Shown here: positions 43,381 through 52,553 of the stretch, piece after piece
Position numbering within the stretch: position 1 is the first letter of the stretch
Layout of the letters: every line of letters begins with the position of its first letter
Assembly (NCBI GenBank): GCA_046346965.1
Contig: JAXMHB010000002.1
Coordinates: 248,001 to 312,000, forward strand
Length of the DNA stretch: 64,000 nucleotides
From: JAXMHB01 sp046346965
GTDB taxonomy: Bacteria; Pseudomonadota; Gammaproteobacteria; Xanthomonadales; SZUA-5
Reading direction: 5' to 3'
Program-made: the position numbers and the translations under genes
The notes under the pieces: model-generated
Database searches by the model: none
What the model saw: only the letters and a program-made list of their open reading frames with translations
Told to the model about the DNA's origin: nothing

Positions 43381-46300
43381 ATGCCGATCCACTCGATCCC
43401 CGGGGCTGCGGCCCTGTCCGCTTTTCGCCTGGAACGCCTGAATCGCCGGCTGGCGCCGCTCGGTGCCGTGGTGGTGCAGGTGCGTGAGTGCTTTCTGGTC
43501 GAGGTGTTGCAGCCGGTCGATGCCCATCGGCTGGCCGATGTGCTGCAGTGGGGCGAGGTCGCTGCTGCGCACCCCTCGGCGGTCGCTGCACGCTGGGTGA
43601 CCCCAAGAACCGGCACGCGCTCGCCATGGTCCAGCAAGGCCACTGACATCCTGCGCCGCTGTGCGCTGGCGGTCGAGCGCGTCGAGCGCGTCTTGGTCTA
43701 TGAATTCGCGGCCTTCCCGAGCGCCGACGAGCAGGTCGCCGCGGTAGAGGCACAGCTGCATGACCCGATGACCCAGTCGGTGTATGCGGCGGAGACGGCG
43801 CTGGCGGCGCTGTTCCGCCATCCGCCGGCCGGGCCGCTGCAGACGCTGCCAACCGCCATCGAGGATCTGACCCGCGCCAATGCCGAGTTGGGTCTCGCGC
43901 TCAGCAGCGATGAGGTGGAATACCTCAGTCACAGCTACGCGGAACTGGGCCGTAGGGCGACCGACGCCGAGCTGATGATGTTCGCGCAAGCCAACTCGGA
44001 GCATTGCCGCCACAAGGTATTCAACGCCAGCTGGACGCTGGACGGCGAGGCGCAGGCGCTCAGTCTGTTCGGCCATATCAAGGTGTCGCATGCGCGCACG
44101 CCGCAGGGCACGCGGATGGCGTACAAGGACAACGCGGCGATCCTCGACGGTCATCCGGCGCAGCGCTTCCTGGCTGACCCTGATGGCGTCTACCGCGCGC
44201 AGCTGGAACCGGTGCATTTGGCGATCAAGGTCGAGACGCACAATCACCCGACCGCGATTGCGCCTTATGCCGGCGCGGCAACTGGTGCGGGCGGCGAGAT
44301 TCGTGACGAGGGCGCTACCGGGCAGGGCGCGCGTCCCAAAGCCGGACTGACCGGTTTCTCGGTCTCCCATCTGCGCCTGCCCGAGGCGCCGCAGCCCTGG
44401 GAGCGCGCGCGGCCGCTGCCGGCGCACATGGCCAGCGCTCTGCGGATCATGATCGAAGGACCGATCGGCGCCGCCGCCTTCAATAACGAGTTCGGCCGGC
44501 CAGCGCTGGGCGGCTACTTCCGCAGTTTCGAACACTTCGAGCAGTCGAGCACCGAGGGCTACGCCTACGACAAGCCGATCATGATCGCCGGCGGTCTGGG
44601 CAGCGTGCGCGAAGCGCATGTGCACAAGGGCACGCTGCAGCCCGGAGACATCGTCATTGTGCTCGGCGGGCCGGCGATGCTGATTGGCCTCGGCGGCGGC
44701 GCCGCCTCCTCGCAGAGCACTGGTACCGGCGGCAGCGCGCGCGACTTCGCCTCGGTGCAGCGCGACAATGCCGAGATGGAGCGACGCTGTCAGGAAGTCA
44801 TCGACCGCTGCATCGCGCTCGGCGCCGACAATCCGATCGTCACCGTCCACGACGTCGGCGCCGGTGGCCTGTCCAACGCGATCCCGGAATTGCTGCACGA
44901 CAGCGAGGTCGGCGGCGAGATCGACCTCGGCCAGGTGCCCAATGACGATCCCGGCATGAGCCCGATGCAGATCTGGTGCAACGAGGCGCAGGAGCGCTAC
45001 GTGCTCGGCGTGCGCCCGCAGGATCTGGCGCGCTTTGCCGAGATCGCGGCGCGCGAGCGCTGCCTGTACGCGGCGGTCGGCGTGGCGACGGCGGCGCAGC
45101 ATCTGCGCGTGCGCCTGGCCGAGACAGCAGTCATCGATCTGCCGATGGCGGTGCTGTTCGGCAAGGCGCCGAAGCTGCACAAGCAGGCGATACGCCATCG
45201 CGCCAGCGCCGGTCCCGGCCTGGATCTGGGCACGCTGTCGCTGGGCGAGGCGCTGCAGCGGGTGCTGCGTTTCCCGGCCGTCGCCAGCAAGCAGTTCCTG
45301 ATCACCATCGGCGATCGCAGCGTCGGCGGTCTGACCCATCGCGATCAGATGGTCGGTCCGTGGCAGACGCCGGTGGCCGATGTCGCCGTGACGCTGGCCG
45401 ATTTCGTCGGCTACAGCGGCGAGGCCTGCGCGATGGGCGAGCGCACGCCGATCGCGCTGCTGGATGCGCGCGCCGCCGCACGCATGGCGGTGGGCGAGGC
45501 GCTGACCAATTTGTATGCCGCGCCGATCGCGGCGCGCGAGGAGATCAAGCTGTCAGCCAACTGGATGGCCGCGGTGGGCGATCCGGCGATGGACGGCGCG
45601 CTGTACGCCGCGGTCGAGGCGGTCGGCAGCCAGCTGTGTCCAGCGCTCGGTCTGGCCATCCCGGTCGGCAAGGACTCGCTCAGCATGCGCGCAGGCTGGC
45701 AGGACCCGGCGCAGGGCGCATGCCGCACCCGCGCACCCGTGTCCTTGATCGTCAGCGCCTTTGCCCGCGTCGCCGACGTCCGTGGCACGCTGACGCCGCA
45801 GATCCAGCACTTTGATGGCAGCAGCCGCCTGTGGCTGGTCGATCTCGGCGCCTCGGTGCCGCGCCTGGGTGGCAGCGTGCTGGCGCAAGTGCAGGGCCTG
45901 TTGGGCGATGTGCCGCCGGATCTCGACGATCCCGCGCGCTTCGCCCGCGCGCTCGACTGGTTGACCGAGCAGAAGACGGCCGGCCGCGTGCGCGCCTGGC
46001 ATGATCGCAGCGATGGCGGTTTGCTGGTGGCGGCGCTGGAGATGGCGTTCGCGGCGCGTTGCGGACTGGTGATCGAGCTGCCGGCGGAAGTCGAGGCGCT
46101 GCGCTGGCTGTACAACGAGGAGCTCGGCGTGCTGGTCGAGATTCCGCGCGCCGAGGAGTCGGCGTGGCTGGCCGCTGCCGCCGCCGCCGGTCTGGCTGAG
46201 CGCGTGCGCTGCGTTGGTCAGGCGCAGTCGGCCCCGCAGCTGCAGCTGGTGCAGGGTACGCGCAGCCTGTGGGAGCAGCCGATGGCCGAGCTGATCGCGG

Positions 46301-47223
46301 CCTGGGGTGAGACCTCCTGGCGCATCCAGCGCGAACGCGACAATCCGGCCTGCGCCGATCAGGAGTACGCCCGCCTGCGTGACTACGGTGTCCCCGGGCT
46401 GGTCGAAGCGCCTGCCTTCGACGTCGCGGTCGATGTGGCGGCGCCCTATGTGGCGCGCGGAGCGCGTCCCCGCGTGGCGATCCTGCGCGAGCAGGGCGTC
46501 AACGGTCAGCTGGAGATGGCAGCCGCGTTCACGCGTGCGGGTTTCGAGGCCGTGGACGTGCATGTGAGCGATCTGGAAGCCGGTCGCTGGCGCCTGTCGG
46601 CGTTCCAGGGGCTGGCCGCTTGCGGTGGTTTTTCCTACGGCGACGTGCTCGGCGCGGGTCAGGGCTGGGCCAAAGGCATCCTGCACCATCCGGCGCTGGC
46701 GGCCGAGTTCCGCGCCTTCTTCGCGCGCCCGGATACCTTCACGCTGGGCGTCTGCAACGGCTGCCAGATGATGAGCGGTTTGCGCGATCTGGTGCCCGGT
46801 GCCGAGGGTTGGCCGCGCTTCCTGCGCAACCACTCCGAGCAATACGAGGCGCGTCTGGTGCAGGTCGAAGTGCTCGACACGCCGAGCGTGCTGCTGGCCG
46901 GCATGGCCGGCTCGCGCTTGCCGCTGGTGGTATCACACGGCGAGGGACGGGTGTACTGGCCGCAGGGCCATGCCCCGGCAAGCGCGCGCCCGGCGCTGCG
47001 CTATCTGGACGCCGACGGCAGTCCGGCACTGCGCTATCCCGCCAACCCGAATGGCTCGATCGATGGCTGGGCCGGCTTTACCACCACCGACGGGCGCGCC
47101 TTGATCCTGATGCCGCACCCGGAGCGCGTGGTACGCCGCGTTCAGCTCAGTTGGGCGGCGACCGGCGGCGAAGCCTCGGCCTGGCAGCGCCTGTTCCGCA
47201 ACGCACGGGTGTTCGTCGGCTGA
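43381..47223 (+). CDS. purL: Phosphoribosylformylglycinamidine synthase (FGAM synthase)
   Basis: This 1280-residue single-chain enzyme of the fourth step of purine synthesis uses ATP and glutamine. From the N-terminus: a PurS-like part, a linker, the synthetase with KVETHNHPTAIAPYAGAATG, GGEIRDEGATGQGARPKAGL, VHDVGAGGLSNAIPELLHD and PVGKDSLSMR, and a class I glutaminase domain with CGGFSYGDVLGAGQGWAKGI, the nucleophile Cys in LGVCNGCQMM, and the closing MPHPERVVR. It is the expected length for the proteobacterial fused form. The start ATG 43381 begins the family homology (MPIHSIPGAAALSAFRLERL). It is intact with no visible oddity. Confidence 0.97.
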   Translation: MPIHSIPGAAALSAFRLERLNRRLAPLGAVVVQVRECFLVEVLQPVDAHRLADVLQWGEVAAAHPSAVAARWVTPRTGTRSPWSSKATDILRRCALAVERVERVLVYEFAAFPSADEQVAAVEAQLHDPMTQSVYAAETALAALFRHPPAGPLQTLPTAIEDLTRANAELGLALSSDEVEYLSHSYAELGRRATDAELMMFAQANSEHCRHKVFNASWTLDGEAQALSLFGHIKVSHARTPQGTRMAYKDNAAILDGHPAQRFLADPDGVYRAQLEPVHLAIKVETHNHPTAIAPYAGAATGAGGEIRDEGATGQGARPKAGLTGFSVSHLRLPEAPQPWERARPLPAHMASALRIMIEGPIGAAAFNNEFGRPALGGYFRSFEHFEQSSTEGYAYDKPIMIAGGLGSVREAHVHKGTLQPGDIVIVLGGPAMLIGLGGGAASSQSTGTGGSARDFASVQRDNAEMERRCQEVIDRCIALGADNPIVTVHDVGAGGLSNAIPELLHDSEVGGEIDLGQVPNDDPGMSPMQIWCNEAQERYVLGVRPQDLARFAEIAARERCLYAAVGVATAAQHLRVRLAETAVIDLPMAVLFGKAPKLHKQAIRHRASAGPGLDLGTLSLGEALQRVLRFPAVASKQFLITIGDRSVGGLTHRDQMVGPWQTPVADVAVTLADFVGYSGEACAMGERTPIALLDARAAARMAVGEALTNLYAAPIAAREEIKLSANWMAAVGDPAMDGALYAAVEAVGSQLCPALGLAIPVGKDSLSMRAGWQDPAQGACRTRAPVSLIVSAFARVADVRGTLTPQIQHFDGSSRLWLVDLGASVPRLGGSVLAQVQGLLGDVPPDLDDPARFARALDWLTEQKTAGRVRAWHDRSDGGLLVAALEMAFAARCGLVIELPAEVEALRWLYNEELGVLVEIPRAEESAWLAAAAAAGLAERVRCVGQAQSAPQLQLVQGTRSLWEQPMAELIAAWGETSWRIQRERDNPACADQEYARLRDYGVPGLVEAPAFDVAVDVAAPYVARGARPRVAILREQGVNGQLEMAAAFTRAGFEAVDVHVSDLEAGRWRLSAFQGLAACGGFSYGDVLGAGQGWAKGILHHPALAAEFRAFFARPDTFTLGVCNGCQMMSGLRDLVPGAEGWPRFLRNHSEQYEARLVQVEVLDTPSVLLAGMAGSRLPLVVSHGEGRVYWPQGHAPASARPALRYLDADGSPALRYPANPNGSIDGWAGFTTTDGRALILMPHPERVVRRVQLSWAATGGEASAWQRLFRNARVFVG

Positions 47224-47253
47224 CGACGGGCCTGCAGGGTGTCCTGCTCAGGA

Positions 47254-47259
47254 TAGAAT
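47254..47259 (+). promoter_or_regulatory. Candidate -10 element before the membrane protein at 47299
   Basis: TAGAAT is followed by CGGCCGCGCC, 40 bases before the ATG at 47299, 31 bases after the purL stop. Confidence 0.35.
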
Positions 47260-47298
47260 CGGCCGCGCCGCGGTCCTCCAATCGGGTTTAGCCGCTCC

Positions 47299-47940
47299 AT
47301 GTTCGGTCCCTTGAAAACCTTGCTGTTCCTGGCGGTGCTCTGGCTGCCGCTGTCCTTTTTTGTGTGGTTTTACTTCGCGCAGCTGTGGGTGACGCCGATC
47401 GCCTCGCTGGCGTCCTCGGTCTTGCAGGCCTGGCTGCCGCAGGTGTTCACCGGCGTCGAGCAGACCCAGCACATGCTGTCTTTCATCACCACGCTGCCGG
47501 TCGATCCGGCGCAACTGGCCGGCATTGACCTCAGCCAGGGCCGCCCCGCCGTGGTCGTCGACGCCAACCCGATGATCTACGGTTACAGCATTCCGGTGCT
47601 GGTGGGTCTGGTGATGGCCACGCCGCTCAGCAACGGGCGGCGCGCGCTGCAGGTGGTCATCGGCGTAATTGTGCTGTTGGCGGTGCAGACCTATGGCACC
47701 GTGTTCGATGTGCTGAAGAGCGTCGGGCTGCAGGCCGGCGCCGAAGGTGCGCGCGTGATTGCCGAGGCCGGGCTGTCGCCGAACATGATCGCCTTCTGCT
47801 ATCAGTTCGGCTATCTGGTGCTGCCGGCGATCACCCCGGTCATCCTCTGGGTCATGTTCAATCAGCCCTTCATCCAGACCCTGGTGACGGCCGAGGGCAG
47901 CGATATCCCGACGCCGGGAACCGACCAGCATCAGCCGTAG
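47299..47940 (+). CDS. Hypothetical membrane protein, possibly exosortase-associated
   Basis: This is a 213-residue protein with four to five hydrophobic helices: residues 7-30 (TLLFLAVLWLPLSFFVWFYF), 95-113 (IPVLVGLVMATPL), 122-140 (VVIGVIVLLAVQTYG) and 178-200 (YLVLPAITPVILWVMF). The layout and the segment ANPMIYGYSIPVL resemble membrane proteins annotated next to exosortase H in other gammaproteobacteria, as far as I recall. No exosortase is in the window, so this is tentative. It lies between purL and gspE, 34 bases before gspE. Confidence 0.6.
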   Translation: MFGPLKTLLFLAVLWLPLSFFVWFYFAQLWVTPIASLASSVLQAWLPQVFTGVEQTQHMLSFITTLPVDPAQLAGIDLSQGRPAVVVDANPMIYGYSIPVLVGLVMATPLSNGRRALQVVIGVIVLLAVQTYGTVFDVLKSVGLQAGAEGARVIAEAGLSPNMIAFCYQFGYLVLPAITPVILWVMFNQPFIQTLVTAEGSDIPTPGTDQHQP

Positions 47941-47974
47941 TCCACCCCTGCGGCTGTGAGCCGCTTACCTGCGA

Positions 47975-49744
47975 GTGCCGTGCGTGAATGCGATTGTAGA
48001 CACTGCTGAGAGTCCGGATGCCGCACCGGTGCTGCCGGCGCCGGTCATCCCTGCCTCGCAGCTGGACGAGCAGATCTGTCAGTTCCTGCTGCGCAAGGGG
48101 CGCCTCAAGGAGTCTGACCTCGCGCGCGCACGACGCGTGCACGAGGAGCAGGAAGACGTCGGGCTGGTGTCGCTGCTGACGCGCCTGGGTCTGGCCTCCG
48201 AGCGCGATGTGGCCGAGGCGCTCAGCGAGTTGCTGGAACTGCCGCTGATCGCCGCCAAAGACGCTCCCGAGGTGCCGCCGGCCGGTGTGCAACTGTCGGT
48301 GCGCTTTCTGAAGCAGTTTCACGTCGTGCCGATCGGCGAGAGCGAGCAGAGCATCAAGCTGCTGGTGGCTGATCCGCAGGATCATTACGCGCACGACGCG
48401 GTGGTGCTGGCGACCGGCAAGACCGTCGATTGCGCCGTCGGACTGCGCAGCGAGATCGACGATCTGATCGAGCGCTACTACGGTCAGGGCCGTTCGGCCA
48501 TGGGCACCATCGTCGAGAATCTGTCGGGCGAGGACGGCGGCGGTGAGGACGATGTCGAGCACCTGCGCGATCTGGCCTCCGAGGCGCCGGTCATCCGGTT
48601 GGTGAACCTGATCATGCAGCGCGCGGTGGAACAGCGCGCCTCGGATATCCACATCGAGCCCTTCGAAAATCGCCTGAAAGTGCGTTACCGCATCGATGGC
48701 GTGCTGCAGGAAGTGGAATCGCCGCCTGCCAGTTCCACCGCCGCCGTGATCAGCCGTATCAAGATCATGGCCAAACTGAACATCGCCGAGCGCCGCCTGC
48801 CGCAGGACGGCCGCATCATGCTGCGCGTGCAGGGCAAGGAGCTCGACCTGCGCGTGTCCACGGTGCCGACCAGCTACGGCGAGAGCGTGGTCATGCGTAT
48901 CCTGGACCGCGAGAGCGTGGTGCTGGATTTCAAGGCGCTGGGCTTTACCGACGATTTCTTGCCGCAATTCTTGAATGTGCTGGAAATGCCGCACGGCATT
49001 CTGCTGGTGACCGGCCCGACCGGCTCCGGCAAAACCACCACGCTGTATACCGCGCTCAGCAAGATCAATACGCCGGAAGTCAAGATCATCACCGTCGAGG
49101 ACCCGGTCGAGTATCAGCTCGAAGGCGTCAACCAGATTCAGGTGAAGCCGCAGATCGGCCTCGATTTTGCCGGCGCCCTGCGCTCGATCGTGCGTCAGGA
49201 TCCGGACATCATCATGATCGGCGAAATGCGCGATCTGGAAACCGCGAAGATCGCGATCCAGTCGGCGCTGACCGGCCACTTGGTGCTATCCACGCTGCAC
49301 ACCAACAACGCCGCCGGCGCAGTGACGCGTCTGCTCGATATGGGCGTCGACGATTACCTGATGTGTTCCACCGTCAACGGCGTGCTCGCGCAGCGACTGG
49401 TGCGCCGCCTTGATCGGGAGACCAGCCAGCGCTATCAGGCACTGCCCGAGGTGATCGCCGAGCACAAGTTGCGCAACTACACGCGCCATGACCCGATTTA
49501 CCTGCATCGCCCAGTGCCGAGCGAACGCAGCGCCACCGGCTACGTGGGCCGTACGACGATCATGGAGTTCCTGACCATGACCGACCCCATTCGTCGACTG
49601 GTCATGCAGCACGCCGACCACGGCAAGATTGAAGCGTTGGCGCGCGAACAGGGCATGCGCACCATGTACGAAGACGGCATCGCCAAAGCGCTGAGCGGGC
49701 TGACGACCATCGAGGAAGTGCTGCGGGTGACGCAGGAGACATGA
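47975..49744 (+). CDS. gspE: Type II secretion system ATPase GspE (XpsE-like)
   Basis: This 589-residue cytoplasmic hexameric ATPase powers assembly of the T2SS pseudopilus. N1 domain text is present (DEQICQFLLRKGRLKES), then N2 and the ATPase core: ASDIHIEPFENRLKVRYRID, Walker A at about 347-354 (GPTGSGKTTT), Asp box ITVEDPVEYQLEGVNQIQVK, Walker B DIIMIGEMRD and the His box LSTLHTNNA. The canonical two CxxC pairs of the C-terminal zinc module are missing: the region reads RLVRRLDRETSQRYQ and RPVPSERSATGYVGR. The start is GTG 47975 or GTG 47984. It begins the E-F-G-H-I-J-K-L-M-N-D run typical of Xanthomonas Xps. Confidence 0.95.
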   Translation: MPCVNAIVDTAESPDAAPVLPAPVIPASQLDEQICQFLLRKGRLKESDLARARRVHEEQEDVGLVSLLTRLGLASERDVAEALSELLELPLIAAKDAPEVPPAGVQLSVRFLKQFHVVPIGESEQSIKLLVADPQDHYAHDAVVLATGKTVDCAVGLRSEIDDLIERYYGQGRSAMGTIVENLSGEDGGGEDDVEHLRDLASEAPVIRLVNLIMQRAVEQRASDIHIEPFENRLKVRYRIDGVLQEVESPPASSTAAVISRIKIMAKLNIAERRLPQDGRIMLRVQGKELDLRVSTVPTSYGESVVMRILDRESVVLDFKALGFTDDFLPQFLNVLEMPHGILLVTGPTGSGKTTTLYTALSKINTPEVKIITVEDPVEYQLEGVNQIQVKPQIGLDFAGALRSIVRQDPDIIMIGEMRDLETAKIAIQSALTGHLVLSTLHTNNAAGAVTRLLDMGVDDYLMCSTVNGVLAQRLVRRLDRETSQRYQALPEVIAEHKLRNYTRHDPIYLHRPVPSERSATGYVGRTTIMEFLTMTDPIRRLVMQHADHGKIEALAREQGMRTMYEDGIAKALSGLTTIEEVLRVTQET

Positions 49745-49780
49745 GGGTGCGGGGGTTTCTACTCACCCAGTGGCGAGCAG

Positions 49781-49921
49781 AGTGAAAAGTGAAAAGTGAA
49801 AAGTGAAAAGGCCGTCCTGGTGAACTTGCGAGCGATGATCGAGAGTCGGTTTGGAGCGCGCGGGCCTGGTCTCGCGGCGCGGCGGCTCGGCTGTCATTTG
49901 CTTTTTCCTTTTCCCATTTCA
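49781..49921. repeat. AGTGAAA heptamer array with an inverted partial copy, between gspE and gspF
   Basis: Four AGTGAAA units run at 49781-49808 in the 207-base gap after gspE. About 95 bases on, CTTTTCCCATTTCACT (to about 49923) is nearly the reverse complement (14 of 16) of AGTGAAAAGTGAAAAG. The arms could pair. The rest of the gap holds no coding I can support, and the gspF ribosome-binding site is at its end. Confidence 0.75.
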
Positions 49922-49951
49922 CTGCGCGCCGACCGCAGGGAGGCGCGCTAA

Positions 49952-51166
49952 ATGCCCGCCTTCCGCTTCAAGGCCGTCGCGCCGAACGGTGAGGTGCTGC
50001 AGGGGCAGATGGATGCCGCGAGCACCGACGAGGTGGTCGCCAAGCTGCATGAGCAGGGCAATTTGCCGCTGGAAGCCATTCCGGCCGATCAGGCGCAGGG
50101 CGTGGGTCTGGGGGCGATGTTTCGCTCCAGCGGCGTCTCGCAGCAGGATGTCGCCATGTTCACGCAGCAACTGGCGACGCTGGTGGGCGCCGGTCTGCCG
50201 CTGGATCGTTCGCTGCTGGTGCTGGCTGAACTCGCCGAAACGCAGCGTTTGAAGCGCCTGGTGGATCGCGTGCGCGACGAGGTGCGCGGCGGCGTCTCGC
50301 TGTCGGAGGCGCTGGAGCGTCAGCACGGCGTGTTCTCGCGCCTGTACGTCAACATGGTGCGCGCCGGTGAGATGGGTGGCACCCTGGACCACACCTTGAC
50401 GCGGCTGGCGCAGTACCTGGAGCGCAATCAGGAACTGAAGTCCAGCGTGGTGTCGGCAATGATCTACCCGTGCATCCTGCTGCTGCTGGCTGGCGCCGCG
50501 CTGATCTTCCTGCTGATGTACGTGATCCCGAACTTCATGCCGCTGTTCGAGCAATTGGGCGGTGAGCTGCCGCTGCTGACGAAGATCGTGCTCGGCTTTG
50601 CCAATCTGTTGCGCTACGGCTGGTGGGCCATCCTGCTGTCGATGGCGGGCGTCGCCATCTTCTTCCAGCGTCAGTTCCGCGACCCGGTGACGCGCCTCGT
50701 TTGGGACACGCGCCTGCTCAATCTCAAGTGGATCGGCGATCTGTTGATCAAGATCGACACGGCGCGCTTTGCGCGCACGGCCGGCACGCTGCTGAAGAAC
50801 GGCGTGCCCTTGCTGTCGGCCCTGTCGATCGCCAAGAACGTGCTGGGGAACTCGGCGCTGGCCGAGCAGGTCGAAACCGCCAGCAAAGACGTCAAGACCG
50901 GCGGCGGGCTGGCGCACGCGCTGGCCGCCGGCAAGCGCTTCCCGCGCCTCGCCCTGCAGATGATCAGCGTCGGCGAGGAAACCGGTCAGCTCGACGAGAT
51001 GCTGGAACGCGCGGCCGACACCTATGATCGCGAGGTCCGCACCACGATCGACCGTCTGATGGCGGCCTTCGTGCCGATCATGACGATCCTGCTGGCGGGT
51101 TTCATCGCCCTGATCGTCATCTCGATGGTGTCGGCGATTCTGAGTTTGAACGAACTGGTTGGATGA
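49952..51166 (+). CDS. gspF: Type II secretion inner-membrane protein GspF
   Basis: This 404-residue polytopic platform protein of the T2SS has two repeated GspF domains: FTQQLATLVGAGLPLDRSLL with SLSEALERQHGVFSRLYVNM, and FARTAGTLLKNGVPLLSALS with ALAAGKRFPRLALQMISVGE. Three transmembrane helices are present (IYPCILLLLAGAALIFLLMY, WWAILLSMAGVAIFF, IMTILLAGFIALIVISM). The N-terminus (MPAFRFKAVAPNGEVLQGQM) is standard. GGGAGGCG precedes ATG 49952. gspG follows 11 bases later. Confidence 0.96.
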   Translation: MPAFRFKAVAPNGEVLQGQMDAASTDEVVAKLHEQGNLPLEAIPADQAQGVGLGAMFRSSGVSQQDVAMFTQQLATLVGAGLPLDRSLLVLAELAETQRLKRLVDRVRDEVRGGVSLSEALERQHGVFSRLYVNMVRAGEMGGTLDHTLTRLAQYLERNQELKSSVVSAMIYPCILLLLAGAALIFLLMYVIPNFMPLFEQLGGELPLLTKIVLGFANLLRYGWWAILLSMAGVAIFFQRQFRDPVTRLVWDTRLLNLKWIGDLLIKIDTARFARTAGTLLKNGVPLLSALSIAKNVLGNSALAEQVETASKDVKTGGGLAHALAAGKRFPRLALQMISVGEETGQLDEMLERAADTYDREVRTTIDRLMAAFVPIMTILLAGFIALIVISMVSAILSLNELVG

Positions 51167-51177
51167 GGAGAGTCACC

Positions 51178-51621
51178 ATGAGCCATACGCAGCACCTACA
51201 CATCCGCCGTCTGCGCGGCGCGCGCCAGGGCGGCTTCAGTCTGATCGAAATGCTGCTGGTGCTTGGCATCATCGCCTTTATCGCGACCATGCTGGCGACC
51301 AATATCTTTGGCGCCAAAGAGAGCGCCAACATCAAGGCCGCGGCGGCCGGCGTACGCAAGGTGGCCACCTATGTTGATCAGTACTATCTGGATACCGGCT
51401 CGATCCCGACCAAGATCGAAGATCTGCTGACGCGGCCGAGCAACGTCAGCAACTGGAATGGTCCGTACCTGAAGGAATCGGGCGCCAAGGATCCCTGGGG
51501 CACGCCTTATGTCATCAAGGTGCCGGGTGATGGCGGCAATCCCTATGCGGTGATCTCGCTCGGGTCCGACAAGGCGCCGGGCGGCAAGGACAATGCCGCC
51601 GATATCGACAACAACCAGTAA
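51178..51621 (+). CDS. gspG: Major pseudopilin GspG
   Basis: This 147-residue prepilin is cleaved and N-methylated by the prepilin peptidase after Gly19 (RQGG/FSLIEML), with Glu24 at +5. After the hydrophobic helix comes the GspG core, with YYLDTGSIPT, NWNGPYLKESGAKDPWGTPY and the calcium-site-like loop near SLGSDKAPGGKDNAADID. I chose ATG 51178 after GAGGAGAG; an in-frame ATG 15 bases upstream overlaps gspF. It forms the main shaft of the pseudopilus. Confidence 0.96.
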   Translation: MSHTQHLHIRRLRGARQGGFSLIEMLLVLGIIAFIATMLATNIFGAKESANIKAAAAGVRKVATYVDQYYLDTGSIPTKIEDLLTRPSNVSNWNGPYLKESGAKDPWGTPYVIKVPGDGGNPYAVISLGSDKAPGGKDNAADIDNNQ

Positions 51622-51642
51622 GCCCACGGGCGCCGGCTGGCG

Positions 51643-52137
51643 ATGATGGGCGCGATTCGCCAGCAGATGGAGTGTGTCCCGCGCCGCGCGCGCGGCTTCA
51701 CCCTGCTGGAGATGATCGTCGTGCTGCTGATCATCGCCACCGCGGCGACGCTGCTCGGCAGCTCGGTGGTTGGCCGCTTGGACAGCGTCAAGGTGGCCAC
51801 CGCCGCGCGCGACCTGACCGCGGCGCTGCGCTTTACCCGCAGCCAGGCGATCCTGCATCGCGAGGAGAAATTCCTCGAAGTGGATCTGGCCAAGCGCAGC
51901 TACACCGCGCCGGGGCGCGATCCGGTGCTGCTGCCGGAATCGCTGGAACTCAAGCTGCTGACCGCGCAATCGGAAGTCAGCTCGGACAAGGTAGGGCGTA
52001 TCCGCTTCTTTTCCGATGGCGGCTCCACCGGTGGCCGGGTCACGCTGATCTCCGGCGGGCGCCAGTGGAAGGTCAACGTGTCCTGGCTGACCGGCGAAAT
52101 CGAGTTGGATGACGGACGCAAGGAGCGCCGCCCATGA
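51643..52137 (+). CDS. gspH: Minor pseudopilin GspH
   Basis: This 164-residue prepilin has a cleavage site after Gly18 (RRARG/FTLLEM) and Glu23 at +5, a long hydrophobic N-terminal helix (IVVLLIIATAATLLGSSVV) and a beta-rich C-terminal part (RIRFFSDGGSTGGRVTLISG). The ATG pair at 51643 and 51646 leaves the exact start open. It overlaps gspI by the 4 bases ATGA, so translation is coupled. It is a tip component of the pseudopilus. Confidence 0.92.
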   Translation: MMGAIRQQMECVPRRARGFTLLEMIVVLLIIATAATLLGSSVVGRLDSVKVATAARDLTAALRFTRSQAILHREEKFLEVDLAKRSYTAPGRDPVLLPESLELKLLTAQSEVSSDKVGRIRFFSDGGSTGGRVTLISGGRQWKVNVSWLTGEIELDDGRKERRP

Positions 52138-52553
52138 TCGCCCGCGCCCCGCATCGCCAATCAGGTTTCACCTTGCTCGAAGTGCTGGTGGCTTTCATCG
52201 TGTTCGTACTGATCTTCGGCGCGGTGCTGGAAGCGCTGGGCACCGCAATGCGCAACACGCGCCGCTCCTCCGAGGTCAGCATCGCGGCGCTGTGGGCGCA
52301 ATCCAAGCTGGATACCATCGGCACCATCGAGGAGATCGACGAGGGCAGTGAGTCTGGCGATTTCGACGACAAGTACCGCTGGCAGCTGGATATCCGCAAG
52401 CAGCAGGTCGAACGCACAGACGGTCTGTCAGCCGACAGTTTTCCGGTGGAGCTGTACCGGATCGAGCTGACCGTGCGCTGGGGCGAGCGCGGCCATGAGA
52501 ACCAGCAGAGCTTCGTCACCCTGCGCTCCATGCTGAAAGAGGGGCAGTTCTAG
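52134..52553 (+). CDS. gspI: Minor pseudopilin GspI
   Basis: This 139-residue prepilin has its cleavage site after Gly11 (RQSG/FTLLEVL), Glu16 at +5 and a hydrophobic stretch VAFIVFVLIFGAVLEALG. The small globular end includes ALWAQSKLDTIG and VELYRIELTVRWGE, which match the GspI pattern. With GspJ and GspK it forms the pseudopilus tip. The ATG overlaps the gspH stop, and the gspJ GTG overlaps this gene's stop by one base. Confidence 0.93.
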   Translation: MIARAPHRQSGFTLLEVLVAFIVFVLIFGAVLEALGTAMRNTRRSSEVSIAALWAQSKLDTIGTIEEIDEGSESGDFDDKYRWQLDIRKQQVERTDGLSADSFPVELYRIELTVRWGERGHENQQSFVTLRSMLKEGQF

